Origin: Pseudisothecium myosuroides
Lineage: Eukaryota > Streptophyta > Bryopsida > Hypnales > Lembophyllaceae
Length of the DNA: 64,000 bases
Reading direction: 5' to 3'
NCBI GenBank assembly: GCA_951799445.1
Contig: OX637295.1
Location: 5,146,001 to 5,210,000, forward strand
Shown: one piece after another, positions 10,832-22,743 of the stretch
Layout of the letters: every line of letters starts with the position of its first letter
How positions within the stretch are numbered: position 1 is the stretch's first letter
Program-made: the position numbers and the translations under genes
The notes under the pieces: model-generated
What the model was told of the DNA's origin: nothing
Databases searched by the model: none
The model's input: only the letters and a program-made list of their open reading frames with translations

Positions 10832-11661
10832 TCAGGTCGAGTCGACCTGAATTTAATAACAGTCTCATATATAATGAGAAGATCGTGTCTACTAAACGGC
10901 ATAGAAAGTAAGTGACCAGTGTTTCACTTCAGGTTGGCCCGACTTGAACAGAATGACAAGATGATTTGTTATCAGCGTTCTTTGAATTGAAAAGGCACAA
11001 GACCATAGGTCGGCATGTTCATTCAGATCGAGTCAACCTGAGTTTAGAGATTGACAAGGTTTCTAGAATGAAGAACCTGATTATAATATCTACATATTTT
11101 ATTGAGATATGAAACTCACTTTAGGTCGGTTCGACCTGATTCGGAAGTTTCCTGAGAATATGATATATTCAAGTCTTCTCTATTTAGGGGGAGTATTTTA
11201 ATGGATATGTCAGTGTAATATAGTTGTTGATGATTTTTTTATTGTGTTGATTCAGGTTGAGTTGACCTGGATGGTGTGTTTTGTTATCCTACGCCTGCGA
11301 ATAGTTTAATGATAATTATTGTTTGTGCTCAACCTCCCGAGCTATTCCAAAATAACTCTCTTAGTTCCAGTCGTACGTACATTCATCGGTGTAAATACAT
11401 TCAACTCGGAATGACACGTTGATATATCCAATCTTGTATTCAGTTTATATCGTTTGTGGTAAGAATGTAAAGTAATTATGTTTCAGGTTGATTCGACCTA
11501 AATGAGAGGAATGCATGGGTTATGTTGGAGCAGCGACATGAGATGTGCTCCATTTAAAATTGTTTATGAGTATTGTTGACAGTTTATGATTTAGATCAAG
11601 TTTAAAATAAAAATGACATACGTTATTCTTACTGTTTTGCATTTAGGTCGAGTCGACTTGA
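10832..11661. repeat. Seven copies of a 19-bp palindrome (TCAGGTCGA-N-TCGACCTGA)
   Basis: Copies start at 10832, 10929, 11023, 11121, 11252, 11483 and 11643. The first is a perfect inverted repeat around one base; the others keep both half-sites with one to four changes, mostly C/T or G/A. The first four are spaced 94-98 bp. Such arrays suit subterminal protein-binding sites of the transposon whose decayed gene starts at 11738, or operator-like sites in its promoter. Confidence 0.8.
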
Positions 11662-11737
11662 AATTCACAAAGTCTATTCTAACAGGCTATTTGTCATCAT
11701 TCTTTTACCATTCTACTTACCTTAGGTAGTGTTGTGA

Positions 11738-14604
11738 ATGTTTACAGGTTCGATGGATCTCTCAGCCACCCAGCACTATATCATGAATGCATCCAACGAT
11801 GAGGTTCAAATTCCTGAGGGAATGAGTGTTGATGTTCCAGAGTGTGAGGGAATTCCGCGTTGCCTTTGGAATACAATGGTTGTCACTCTTTTTAATGAGG
11901 CAGGAGTACTTGTTGGTGAAGGTACTTGCCATAGCGTTAACTGTGACTTGGTGCTTGATGCCAACGGTCCTCTGGGAGATACCCATGTAGCTATATACAT
12001 TTCGAAGACACATTCGGAAGAGCACATGCCACAGGAGAGGGTGTGCTCCTTACTAGCCTAGCCTATTCATCTTGTCCATTGCCGTGGTGCAAGCCTTTGT
12101 GACCTTGAGGCCATGACAAGTTCAATATTATCAAGCGGCTCTCTTGAATCCACCATCTGCGACTTCTTCTCAACCATATACAAGTGCTGTCCGAAATCCT
12201 TCTCGACAAACTGCTGTCAAAACGAAGGATCTTCTTACTCAAGACTCCATCAATGTGGTGTCTAGCAAAGTTTGCTGCACCCAAAAATGCGTTCAGCCAT
12301 TTCAAGGGAGAAGATTTGAGCATTTTGTGAACGTATGTACCAGAATTTGACGTTCAACCATAGAGCCTTCATGAAGACTGAAGTGCACCGGCAGATTCAT
12401 TGTGATGTACGTGGGAGAAGGATGGTGACGGTTGAAGAAATACCTGTGTGCATGCAAACATGGATGCATATTTCAGGGGTCCTGGAGTCCACATTCTTCT
12501 GCTATCAAGCACACATGAAGGATCGTTGAGAAGCAATGGATCATGGAAATACGGGATTGCTAAAGCCTAGGAAACACACTCAACAAGCTACTGCTATGTT
12601 GAAGTGCATCGTTGACAAGGAGGCCGATCACATGCCACATCGTACACGAACCATGAAGTCTGGAGAGAAGGTCGTGTCCATGTGTCTGCCCCCAACCTTT
12701 CAATGGAAGGAAAAAATGAAGGAAATCAATGATGCCAATGTTGCCTTCGGATTGGCCGCAGTGTCAACTTCGAACTTAAGCAAGATTAGATCTTCTAGGT
12801 TTTAAGAGTACGAGGTGAAGAAGCCTGGAGACAATTTTGCTCGTTGCGCAAAATGTGACAGATTGCAAGAGCTGAGGAAGGGTGCTCTTGATGGCTCTGA
12901 GACTGCTCTAATGTATTCACGACAGTTGGACAAACATTTGGCTAATGCTCGCGCTCATCGAGAGTTGTACTATGCAAACCGTTATCAGTCGCATACGTTT
13001 CCACACGAGTGCCTTACAATCATGCACGACAAGATGGATCATTCCAAAACCGCTTGTCCGGTTTTTTCCCACAAGAATAAAGACACAAATGGCATGATGA
13101 AGTTGCCCATGACTGTCATTGGCATGATTGTGCATGGGCATGCTGATTTGCGGTATGCACATTATGGTTTGGATCTCTTTCCCCATGATTCGAACTATAC
13201 CATTGGTTCTATGGCAAAGTTGCTGCGAGATCTAGAATTGCCACCAAAGTCATCTTCTCGCGAGTTGTTTGTGGGGTCCAGGTTGACGAATTTGTTCAAG
13301 GCCGTGCTAAAGGGTGCGGAGATGTGCGAAGCATCGCTTCCCCCACCGTCGATTACTTTAGTTCCAGCAATACCATTGCTACCCATTCTAAATGTGTAGA
13401 TGGACAATGCCACTGGGGACAACAAGAATAGATTTTTTTTTGTTTCTGGTCTCTACTTGTTGCAAATAAGATCTTCCGTGAAGTGTATGTAAACTTCATG
13501 ATTGTGGGTCATACACACGAGGACATTGATGCATTATTCGGGAAATGGAGCATGCAGTTGAAGAAAGAGAATTTTTCTACAGTTCCTATACTTATGAAGT
13601 CATTCAAGGATGTCGAATCCATCCCCACTATCCCTCACCTTATAGAAGAGGTGCCCGATTTCAAGGGTTTCATTGAAGGTGCGTTAGTGGACAGTGCAGA
13701 CACCCTCGTTGGACATACAATACTACAACAAGTGAAGTTCTACCTAGATTCAACGGGGTATCCAGTCATGAAGTACAAATTGAAATGCACCGATGTAGAC
13801 TGGTTAGGGGCAAACGGTAGTGGCCTTAAGTTGTGGAAAGAAGATGCTGAAGGACGAAGTTTTGTGGCCGCGTGGTGTACCCTTGCCAATTCCGCAGAGG
13901 GCAATGAAAGGCGAGCAAGACATTGTGAAAGGTATATCTGCTTTTATGAAATACTAGGAGAATTTATGCAATGCGGATGTCACTGGAGAATGCCGACAAC
14001 GCTACAAGCATGTGGTGCACTACTGGCATGATGTGAAGATGGCTTTGCAAGAACCACTGCCTGAAACTATTGTTTTGAAGGATGGTTTCTGGCCGACTAC
14101 CCGAGTTCAAGCGACTAAAGCCGATCAATTTAATGAGCATGGTGATGACTGTGAGGAATTTGGGCAAGATGATGCGTATGTCAGGCCATTACGGGGTCGC
14201 CCACCACCATCCTTCAGGGTGGGCCGAGATCTCTTCAAAGGCTATTTTGCTGCGCTTTTCCCGCAGACAATGACTTGCATCCAGTTTGGATTGCAAGGGC
14301 GTTGTCTAATCCTTTCGTTGATCCGCAAAATCCAAATTGCGTGCTCATTCAATACTTTTGTCCAACAGTAAGAGATCAGGATGTTCAAGACTTCTACACT
14401 AGATGGGACAACGAAGGAGGTTTGCTTTGGGAAATTGATGCTAAAGAACCGGCAATTTGGCAACACACTGATGCTATTATGACAACGTGGAAGTCTCGGA
14501 CCCAAAAAGCTACTAAAGAGTGCACAATTCTGATTCCTGCTATTCAAATTGAAGTCATCAAGCAGAGTTTGGCAAATGAGGCTTCGTCTTCAACGCAGCG
14601 GTAG
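11738..14604 (+). pseudogene. Decayed DUF7869-type transposase-like gene
   Basis: Homologous blocks follow in order across shifting frames: an N-terminal block with GEGTCHSVNCDLV and GPLGDTHVA (11738-12061); a Cys-rich block, CCTQKCVQPF (about 12275); a segment with MHISGVLESTFF; NFARCAKCDRLQ; ACPVFSHKN; then MDNATGDNKN and VGHTHEDIDALF, the hallmark of DUF7869; and a C-terminal block HPVWIARALSNP with FYTRWDNEGGLLW. In-frame stops at 12527 (TGA), 12803 (TAA) and 13397 (TAG) each lie where CGA, CAA or CAG is expected. Frameshifts lie near 12330, in a T-run at 13430-13441, near 13970 and near 14260. Such proteins are taken to be transposases of an uncharacterised plant DNA transposon group; the reaction is not established. 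The palindromes upstream may be its binding sites. Confidence 0.75.
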
Positions 14605-15619
14605 ACCGGTGGTTTTATGAGAGTCGAAGTATATTGTTAGCTACATATTATAGAGTGCTATTTGGTTTTTATATCTCTACAATATGCTTTCACATCATTG
14701 TAAGGGAAGCATTATATTTTTTTTTCTCATATAGATGAGAGGTTGTTGTTTTAGGGTTATAAATGTTTTAGTAATGATTTTTATAGGTACAACTAGAGTT
14801 ATACATGTCTAGTGGAGAATACATATTTTCGTGATGTATTTGCAAACTCCATATTGCAATGCAATATGTAGACCATATTAATGTATTTGGTATTACATTT
14901 AATGTTCGCTTCGTTGTATATAGAATTTTTGACAAAAAACAATGCAATATTTAGTTCAAGACACGTATTGTTTGAAAGACTCTCATTTTAATGGAAATTG
15001 CTACTTTGAATTCATTATAATATGTGATTATGGAGCTAAAGTGAAGCCCATTTTGATTCGCTCATTGAGCTTTTGAAGGCCTAATATTAATTTGGGAGGG
15101 TCCTTCCCTCCCATTTTAATGAATATAATGTTTATGGAGTATTTTCTTAGTGGAAATACAATTTTTTTTCCAAATCAAAAGTTATGTTGCCCTAAACTTT
15201 TTTCAACAATTTGGACATCTTTTGAATGGGCATCTTTAGCAAAAATGCTCATCAAGTTTCTGAAATTTGGCATGTATGTAATTAATAAAATATAACATAC
15301 AATTGTCCCCAAAAAATTTAGTTTTCAAATCACATTCCAAGAGAAGTCAAACTTTATTAGCTATATTGTGGTGGCTTCAAGAAAAAACTTTTCTTCTAAC
15401 TTCAAGCCCTATTATCTTACAATCTATAAAGTAAAAGTTTATGAAATTTTTTCCACATATTCTAAATGTTTGTCTATAATTCATAAACATTTGGATATTA
15501 AAAAAAACTCCTTATTGCACAAAAAATCATCAAAAAATGACTTGTGTAATGCCAATATACTTATCCTTGCATTGCATGTTGATTTAGAGTAAGCTAGACT
15601 CTATATATGCTTTTGAAAT
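14605..15619. other. AT-rich stretch without a gene
   Basis: Probably the 3' flank of the transposase-like element followed by unassigned AT-rich DNA. I see no repeat boundary or coding signal. Confidence 0.4.
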
Positions 15620-15623
15620 TTAA

Positions 15624-16106
15624 CCCCTAAAGTCTCAAAGTTCCTACATGGGACTCTTGGGATTTTGGGTAGGCTTGTATAATCTCAATTTTTGACCTGA
15701 TTTTTTTAAATTTTTTTAAATCTAAAAAACAGCTCAAGGGGCAGTTAAAAAAAATCACCAAAAAATTAATATTTTTAGTTTTTAATTTTTTTCTCAAAGA
15801 TTATATTTTTGTCCACATTTGGAGCTTTGATTCATTCTATTTGGACAAGTGATGAGAAAGTTATGGACAATCTTGTTTTTTGGGCAATCTAAGGATGTTT
15901 TTGAAAAAAACTTTTTCTCCAACTTTGAATGCTAATATCTTCCAATCCGTACAGTCAAATTCTTACTACATAATCTCATTCAAGTGAAGTATAAGATCCT
16001 AGGTTAGATTCTAAAAAATTTATTTTTTCTGCTTTCTTTGATGAATCAACAAATTTAGCAATTTTTAGTGGTTTTTGATAGAAAAATATCCTTGGAACTT
16101 TAGGGG
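15624..16106 (-). mobile_element. TTAA-flanked MITE (piggyBac-like), reverse copy
   Basis: TTAA lies at 15620-15623 and 16107-16110, with ends CCCCTAAAG and CTTTAGGGG. The internal sequence matches the 24679-25595 copy in reverse complement (for example TTTTGGGTAGGCTTGTATAA). A further CTTTAGGGG-TTAA end at 16342-16354 suggests that a second, overlapping copy or a longer variant ends there. Confidence 0.65.
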
Positions 16107-16929
16107 TTAAAGTCTGCGTACCCTTGTTTTGCAGGAATTAAAAAATGTTTTTTTTTCTACTTCAAACGTTATACTCTTTCAATCCACCACTCAAATTTGC
16201 TGAAATTTTTTCCACACATTTCCTTACTTGTTGAATACACTTTTGTACGGGTGGAATTCAAAAAAAAATTAATAATAATTTTGGACAATGCATCAAAAAT
16301 GAGTAGTTTTGAACTTTTGCTCTTCCAAAACACTCTCTAGCCTTTAGGGGTTAATAACAAGTTAACCATTAAACAGTTCAAAATGCCCACTAAAACTATT
16401 TCGTGAACATCCCATTCAATATGAGTGTATTTAACATTTATAGCTTCAAAGAATGAAGTTAAGCAAAGTTAACAAACTATAAACTCTATCTTCATGTTGT
16501 ACAACTTTTACTTCATCGAAACCACTCGGTTAACCTCCCTATTTGTGCAATGTGACAATTTCTGCCACTTGTGCTCAATGCCTTACATCTACCCTTAATT
16601 ACTTTACATATACACTACTAATTCCATGACTCAATTTTAGTCAACCACCCTTTATTGTAGATTTTCTTGACTTAGTCCATTTGATCTTCCACATGAAATC
16701 ATCTATCCAAATCTATACTCATCATACTATGAAAAATTTACACAACCTCTATCTGTTAAGGTTAACTTATTAATAAAATCCTACTATATGATGTTTTTAT
16801 ATACCCTAATTTATATATAAAAGAGTATGTAGCATTTCATGAATCCTATAGTAGTCTCACATATTATATAAAAATTCTTTACTTTGAAATAAATGGACCC
16901 TATTTTTAACTCATGTAGTTTTCTAAAAA

Positions 16930-17590
16930 ATCGACAGTGATCTCTCTAGGCTATAAATAGACAATAAAATCAGCAAAAAATGTTTCTTAAATGACTTTGT
17001 GGATGTGTTAGCAAAGTTGTCCGGGGACTTTGTGTTGTGTGTATGAATAAGCAATAAAAGTACTGGTGGTACTATTGTGGTAGGAATACATCATAGCGTT
17101 TATTTTTATAATACGTAATAGTTATAATGGCTTTGACCTCGTGAGCTATTTCACTGGAAATGGCAATAGGTGTGACAATACAGTAAGCCAAACTAAGATA
17201 AACTTAATTTTTTGTTTTAATTTATGATTTTAGATTTGAATTGTAGTTATATAGCCCACATTTAGATACATGTGAGAGTGATAAAGCATTAAAGCCAATA
17301 ATAAATTTATTTTTTGGGCGATATTTTGTATATGTTATGGCAAGATTTTTTGTGTAGGTTGTGATAAATGTGTTTTTTAAGATGACTTTAGTTGTGAAAA
17401 GAGATCTAGATGAATTAATGAGCACATGTCTAATTAGAATCTTGTTTTGTGATTTCATGAGGTTAGTTTAGAAGAAAGATTGTAGTTGGAAAGGTGTATA
17501 TACATTGAATCTTTTTCAAAAGATAGATTACTGTGCAGTCAATGGGTGTTCATGGTATCAGTTATAGACATGCAATTGTGGAAAGGCAGT
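16930..17590. repeat. Dispersed repeat 'C', copy 1, left part
   Basis: This aligns with 42880-43430 and 43973-44060 in direct orientation (shared TGTAGTTGGAAAGGTGTATATACA, quoted only in part: AAAGGTGTATATACA, and GCAGTCAATGGGTGTT). The family continues at 20945-21480, so 17590-20945 looks like a later insertion. Family identity is unknown; no coding capacity is seen. Confidence 0.65.
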
Positions 17591-18586
17591 TACTACCTAT
17601 TTTGAGGTGATAGCAATAGTGACAACCCATGTATAAATGCAATAGTAGGGTAGTCAAAGAATTAATTTTGTACACATGGCACACTGTCATTGGCCACAAA
17701 TTATTTTTATTTCCCTACATTGCAACGTATATATTAAATGAGACACAAGAAGTGTTTCATTGTCAATAACATAAGTATCACAATACAAAACTATTGAGCT
17801 CGTCCCGGTCACCATAACGCACTGGAATGAATATAGGAGCAACTCCGTGCACTGTAGCACCTCCACGACCACTCTTCGTCGACCGCTAAGGACTTGTATT
17901 GGCATTGTCACTGTCGTCGAGGACAATGACATTGTCCACTTCTTGGCCTACCTCACCGAGGATAGTACCTACAAGAAAGGGGAAAAATCATTTGGTCATC
18001 ACATATGAATATTCAGGTATAAAATTTAGATTTTTTTATGTTGCTTTTTATTTAAATTTATTAGTGTCTTCATTATTTATAATAATTTTTTATTTAGATG
18101 AATGGCATTTTTCTATTCCATTTATATCAAATTCTGGTTATTTAGAATGGAATTTTAATAATGGAACTTCAGATTAGTTATTGAGACCTGATAGCGGGAG
18201 CAAAAGATAAAATATATGAAAAAATTATTATTACATTTTCATTGTGTACAGATTTGAGAAAAATAAGTGGTTAGAAACACAAAAAATTATAAAATAGGTC
18301 TCCTCAAAATACATATTTATAAAATTTTAAATAAACTAATAAATTTGGTTATATTTCTCATAATTTTTTTATATAATAAAATAATAATAATAATTATTTT
18401 TTTAATTAATTAATTAATATTTTATTTTATTAAAGTTATTTAATCTTAAATGATACCATTTTTATGAAGAGAAAAGAATATTTATATATAATTTTTTATT
18501 TACATAAAAACAATATCTATTATATATATAGGAATAAAAGAATTCATGGCAATCATAGAAGGGAAAAACATGGTGCAAGATAGTAC
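17591..18586. other. AT-rich stretch beside the Rep-like pseudogene
   Basis: It contains a very AT-rich tract with TAATAA runs (about 18180-18540). It may be 3' sequence of the Rep-like element, but no terminus could be placed. Confidence 0.3.
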
Positions 18587-20059
18587 CTGGAATCGCATAA
18601 TCAAATTGGGCACCTTCTCAAGAATCATTCAAAATGTCACCGCCCTCCTGACGAGATTCTTATGAATCAAAATGACCCTATTTTTTGTGAAAGGAGTGTT
18701 GTATTTTACGTACTTCTCGACGCCTTCCGCTATTTATTCCAAGGTCACATTGCAGTGTATACAATCAAAATGATCTTCCGCTTTGTCTTTCACACAGTAC
18801 TCTAGCATGCCAACAAAAGTGTACAACCCGGTGTTGCAAGGAATTTTCGTGAGAACGTGGTGGCCTGTACGTTGGAGAATTCCTGGTTGATCCCATCCAA
18901 GGTAACTCTTGATGCACTTGCTAACCATCGTTGCCGATGACGCTAGAATGCGGCACACCATTTGCAGGTGAGGCCTCGATAGAGCTCCACCTCGTTCAAT
19001 CACTTCAATGGAATACAATCCTGATATGGGTTGTTGCAAGAAACACTTCACGTTTTTCCGTCAAAATTGCGTTTTTTAGCCATAGGATTGGCAGTACTAT
19101 GCAGTACTACCAATAATACGTTTTAGAAGCGCCCCGGCAAATTTGAATCGTTGATTGAAGACGCCTGCAGATCTGAACCGTCGATTTAGTACTATGTTGT
19201 ACTATGCAATACTACAGAGTACTATGAAGTACTACAGCAACCACTGGGAACAAAAAATAGCAGAAAAGGGATCTGTGGAGTTTTTCATTTTTAGTAATTT
19301 TAAAAATAAAAATAAAAACCATAAAAAAGCCATTTTGCTAAAGAAGACTACGCTTACATTGCACCAAAAAATTCATGAAGGAAAATTTTTCCCTCTTCGT
19401 AGCTTTCGCACAAAGGTTGACTCCATGTGTGCAACCGACATGTTGCAATTTTCATAAAAACTCATTTCAGCCCTTGTAATAATAGTAGACCTCCAACATG
19501 TCCAATTTGTGGCTTCAAATTCGCACTTTTGGGTCAAAAATAGGACTAAAAAACCCCAAAATGGCCAAGGTAGACACCCAATCGGGGGCAGGTTAAAAAT
19601 AGTAAACTAATTTTAAAAATTTTGAAAAAATTACTCAAAGTTTGCAACTATAGCATCTACCTTCATTCCAAGTTTCATACCAAATGGACAAACAATGCAA
19701 AAGTTATGAGCAAAATGCCAATTTCTGAGGGCAAGGGGACAAGAAATAGGACAAGTGTTTCTTGCAATCACCCATATACATTTGTTTTCAATGAATTTTT
19801 CAATTGCCTTCAAACAATCAGGGGCAATGTCTGAATTCCCCACAACAATGGTGACACTAAGTTCCTACTCTTTCACCTCTGCCAAAAGTCTTTTCCTTGG
19901 GGTTTTTTTGGGACCTAGGTTTGACATTGGAGTTCTCTTGTCTGTTGTCTTTGTTGTAGCAGCATGTCCTTCTCTTTGGGAACCTGTTGCACTATCTACA
20001 CCAAATTCTTTGCCTTTGCAGGCCGCTGCCTTCAAGATTTGTGACATGGGCAGCACCAT
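18587..20059 (-). pseudogene. Decayed HUH-endonuclease (Rep/Replitron-like) gene
   Basis: The minus-strand reading has the three Rep landmarks in order. An LSVTIVVGN strand (motif I place) is at about 19860-19830. Motif II PHLQ is at 18962-18973, the HUQ form known from circovirus- and nanovirus-type Reps and some eukaryotic HUH transposons. Motif III YCVKD (Y-x-x-K with the nicking Tyr) is at 18785-18799. Between II and III lies YLGWDQPG, and after III GVEKYVKYN, KNRVILIHKNL. The gene is cut by the 746-bp element at 19028-19773; removing it and one ATAT copy leaves the frame open. Stops occur between the N-terminal basic linker and motif I (TAG, CAG expected), after the NVTLE block (TAA), and near 18650 (TGA, CGA expected). 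A possible donor is at 18587. HUH proteins nick and join single-stranded DNA. No helicase domain is seen. The N-terminus is unresolved. Confidence 0.6.
19028..19773. mobile_element. 746-bp MITE with GGGTGATTGCAAG ends
   Basis: The left end GGGTTGTTGCAAGAAACACT and the right end, on the other strand, GGGTGATTGCAAGAAACACT form a terminal inverted repeat. ATAT lies directly outside both ends (19024-19027, 19774-19777). A reverse copy lies at 54392-55137. Both carry a cluster of AGTACT palindromes (19092-19245 here) near one end. It interrupts the Rep-like pseudogene. Superfamily is unassigned. Confidence 0.8.
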
Positions 20060-20944
20060 CCTTTACTATTGGATGCTCTTTCCTCACTTGTATCCATCCA
20101 AGCATTAGTCGATACAAAATCCATCACCAATACAATTGTAGAACCTACCTATCCACAATAAAGACGAATTGAGAAAACAAGCAAAAAAACCCAGAAAAAG
20201 CTGAATCTAGAAGGGTGAAACTTAGGAAACTCAAAGCTTTACTACAGGAGTAGAGAATTTTCTTACTTGGGATCCGACAAAGAATGTATTTGAGTATGCT
20301 AATTTCAACAAATGCGTCTCTCTTCGCAAATTCTTTTCAATTGGACAAATTCTTTCTCAAATTTTGGGATGCAACTTACACCAGCATTGAAGATTGTGTA
20401 GAGGTGCTTCAAAGAACTTTCTCCTTCAAGTTTTTTCTGAGTCCACACGGATCAATATTTTTAATGGAATATTTTCAAAGCAATCATCACAATTGAAAAG
20501 CCTTTGTTACTCACAAATTCTTTTACAGTAAGGATACTATTGCCGGATATAACTTAGTTTTGAAAATTCTCGATTACTCTCATGAGCAAAACTGAGGAGA
20601 ACATTCTAGCCTGCAATTTTCTACGCCGGACATTTTCAATGCTGCAATGATTGCACCTTGTAAATCAGCCCACATGGCGAGAAGAGAGGAAGACACCATT
20701 GATCAGATTCTGATAATGAAACAAAAGTCCTCTCGTAGCTTTGGTGCGACCCTTAATCTATAACCGCCCGCATTGAGATCGACAGTTTCATTTTGTTTTT
20801 AAAAATGAGATCAACTGCAAGGGCGGGGATCATTATTTTTACATTGTGATCGACGGTTGTTGATTTTTTACTTGGGGTGGTGGTGGTCTAGGGCGGGGTT
20901 GCTTGTCTTTTTTCAGAAAATAGTAAGGATGGGTGTCGGAGCAG
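20060..20944. other. Unassigned stretch 5' of the Rep-like pseudogene
   Basis: On the minus strand an open segment (about 20107-19995) reads MLGWIQVRKEHP in another frame and may hold part of the N-terminus. No TATA box or element end was identified. Confidence 0.3.
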
Positions 20945-21480
20945 TAGTTTCAATATATATTGGTGTTCATTTTTGTTGTGCACAATTTCTTCGTTCTTCA
21001 TTGCCCAATGTTATGTCATGCTCAAAAATATGATTATAATCATATTTGTATTATCTCATACTCTGACTTGATCAACAATTTTAAGGTCCATTTTGTTGAA
21101 TTGGTGGTATGAAACTCAACAAATTCAACCTTGAAAAGATGAGACCTATCTCTAAGGTACTTTGCCAGAAATAATCTGATTTTAAACCAAACAACGCATT
21201 TTTCATTTCTATAATAATCTTGAAAGTCATCCATTGGTCACTTTTTGGCCTTATCATCTTTCCTAGGTTGGAATGATTGAAACATGAATATGTATCAAAA
21301 TTTAATTAGGGACTCTTTGTATTATTTTTAGGTCTTGATGCATGATGAAAGAAAATGCATCAAAAGAACAAAATATTGAAATTGTCTTGAATAATTAGCA
21401 GTACAAAAATTGACCACCGAAAAAAATACGACAATAGTGAAATCTCTCACAAAAATCCTCCCATGTGAAATGTCCCATTG
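20945..21480. repeat. Dispersed repeat 'C', copy 1, right part
   Basis: It matches 44080-44590 and 44828-44860 in direct orientation, for example around CATTTTTCATTTCTATAATAATC and AATTAGGGACTCTT (quoted in pieces). At 21441 the sequence CTCTCACAAAAATCC is the uninterrupted form of the SINE target found in the other copy. A diverged fragment lies at 53900-54060. Confidence 0.7.
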
Positions 21481-22743
21481 AAACCCTAAGGTAGACCAGC
21501 CTAATTTTGATCATTGCGCAATTCCGTCATCCTACTATTGGCCCCAATTTTGTCTAAAAAAACATCCAAATTTGTTCATTTTTTGACAAAATTAGTTCAA
21601 TGCATTCAATGCCAACAAGGGGTAATATGTCAATCCTTTATTGGTGAGTATTTAAATGCCACTATCCCCTGAAAAGATGTAGCTAGCCCCACCTTGCCCC
21701 CTCCCCTTTGATTGGAAAATCCCTTGCTTTTGGATCTAAACGGAAAAAAGTGTAACTACCCCCAGGCCGTCAATCATGGATTTGTATTAAAATCAGTCAA
21801 CCCATGACGCCTGCCGTTGGATCTGAGTAAGAAAAAGGGGACCCCCCAAATGCCGTCGATCTACCAAAAAAATAAAAATTGTTGATGTCAGCCGCGCAAT
21901 TAGGATTTCAACGGTAGGGTAGTGAGAAGGATTCGGCACGATGAAAAATCCAGAAATGCAGCTTTCAGAAAAATTTGCGCCATTGTTGCACCATAGGAGA
22001 GCACATGTCGGGGAGAAGGTAAATTCAATCCCCACATTATGTTAGCTTGTGCACACATTTGTGCTTCTGGTTTGTATTTGGGAGTAACATTTACACAAAT
22101 ACATAGTTCTGTGTAGGAGTAGGCTGAACAAACAATTCCGAAGGTAAGTCGGCGAGTTGCAAGCAGCTTTTGGAAAGCTCATTTAGGGTTTAATACATTG
22201 AATACTGAACCCTTACTCCACATATTAATTTCAATACTCTGGCCATTTGTACCAGTGTGCTGAGCACCATTTCCATTTCCAGTATACACTCTCCTTGGCT
22301 CCTCAGCAGGTAACCTAACTTAATCCCCACAATTCTCTAAACGTTTTCATGACTGTCATTGTCCCTGTTCTTGCATTCTTGCTCATGTTGTTGGCATGTT
22401 GTCTTTCTGCATTCTACATGAACGTTTGATTAGTGAATAGGGATGTGCCTAGAGGCTTAAGGTAGGCATCCCAAATGCGCCACTGACCTTAAAGTGCCAT
22501 CTTTAGTGTGTGTACATCTCCAAAATCAGTTATGTACCTCTGTGAAAGAAACGCTTTTAGAACCAAACTTTGTTCCTTCATAACTTTTGCATACAATATC
22601 CAAATGTCCCATTCTTTGGTGCATTGGAACCTCCTTTCCCTTGCCAATAAGAATATATAAGAATTTGAACAATGAACTAGAATGATGATTTCGTGTTTAA
22701 ACTTGAGGTTGTTTAACGATCTACAAATTTATGTGCTTGTACA
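21481..22743. other. Intergenic stretch without a recognised gene
   Basis: Moderately AT-rich, with short open frames only. No repeat family seen elsewhere in the window could be aligned here. Confidence 0.4.

Noticed and set aside
10832..11661. CRISPR-like array
   Set aside because: The repeats are short, diverged palindromes with unequal spacers (about 75-210 bp) in a plant genome; no cas genes.
18587..20059. Integrated circovirus, nanovirus or geminivirus genome
   Set aside because: Only the HUH domain is shared; no capsid gene, no nonanucleotide origin stem-loop was recognised, and the flanking blocks fit a transposon family better.
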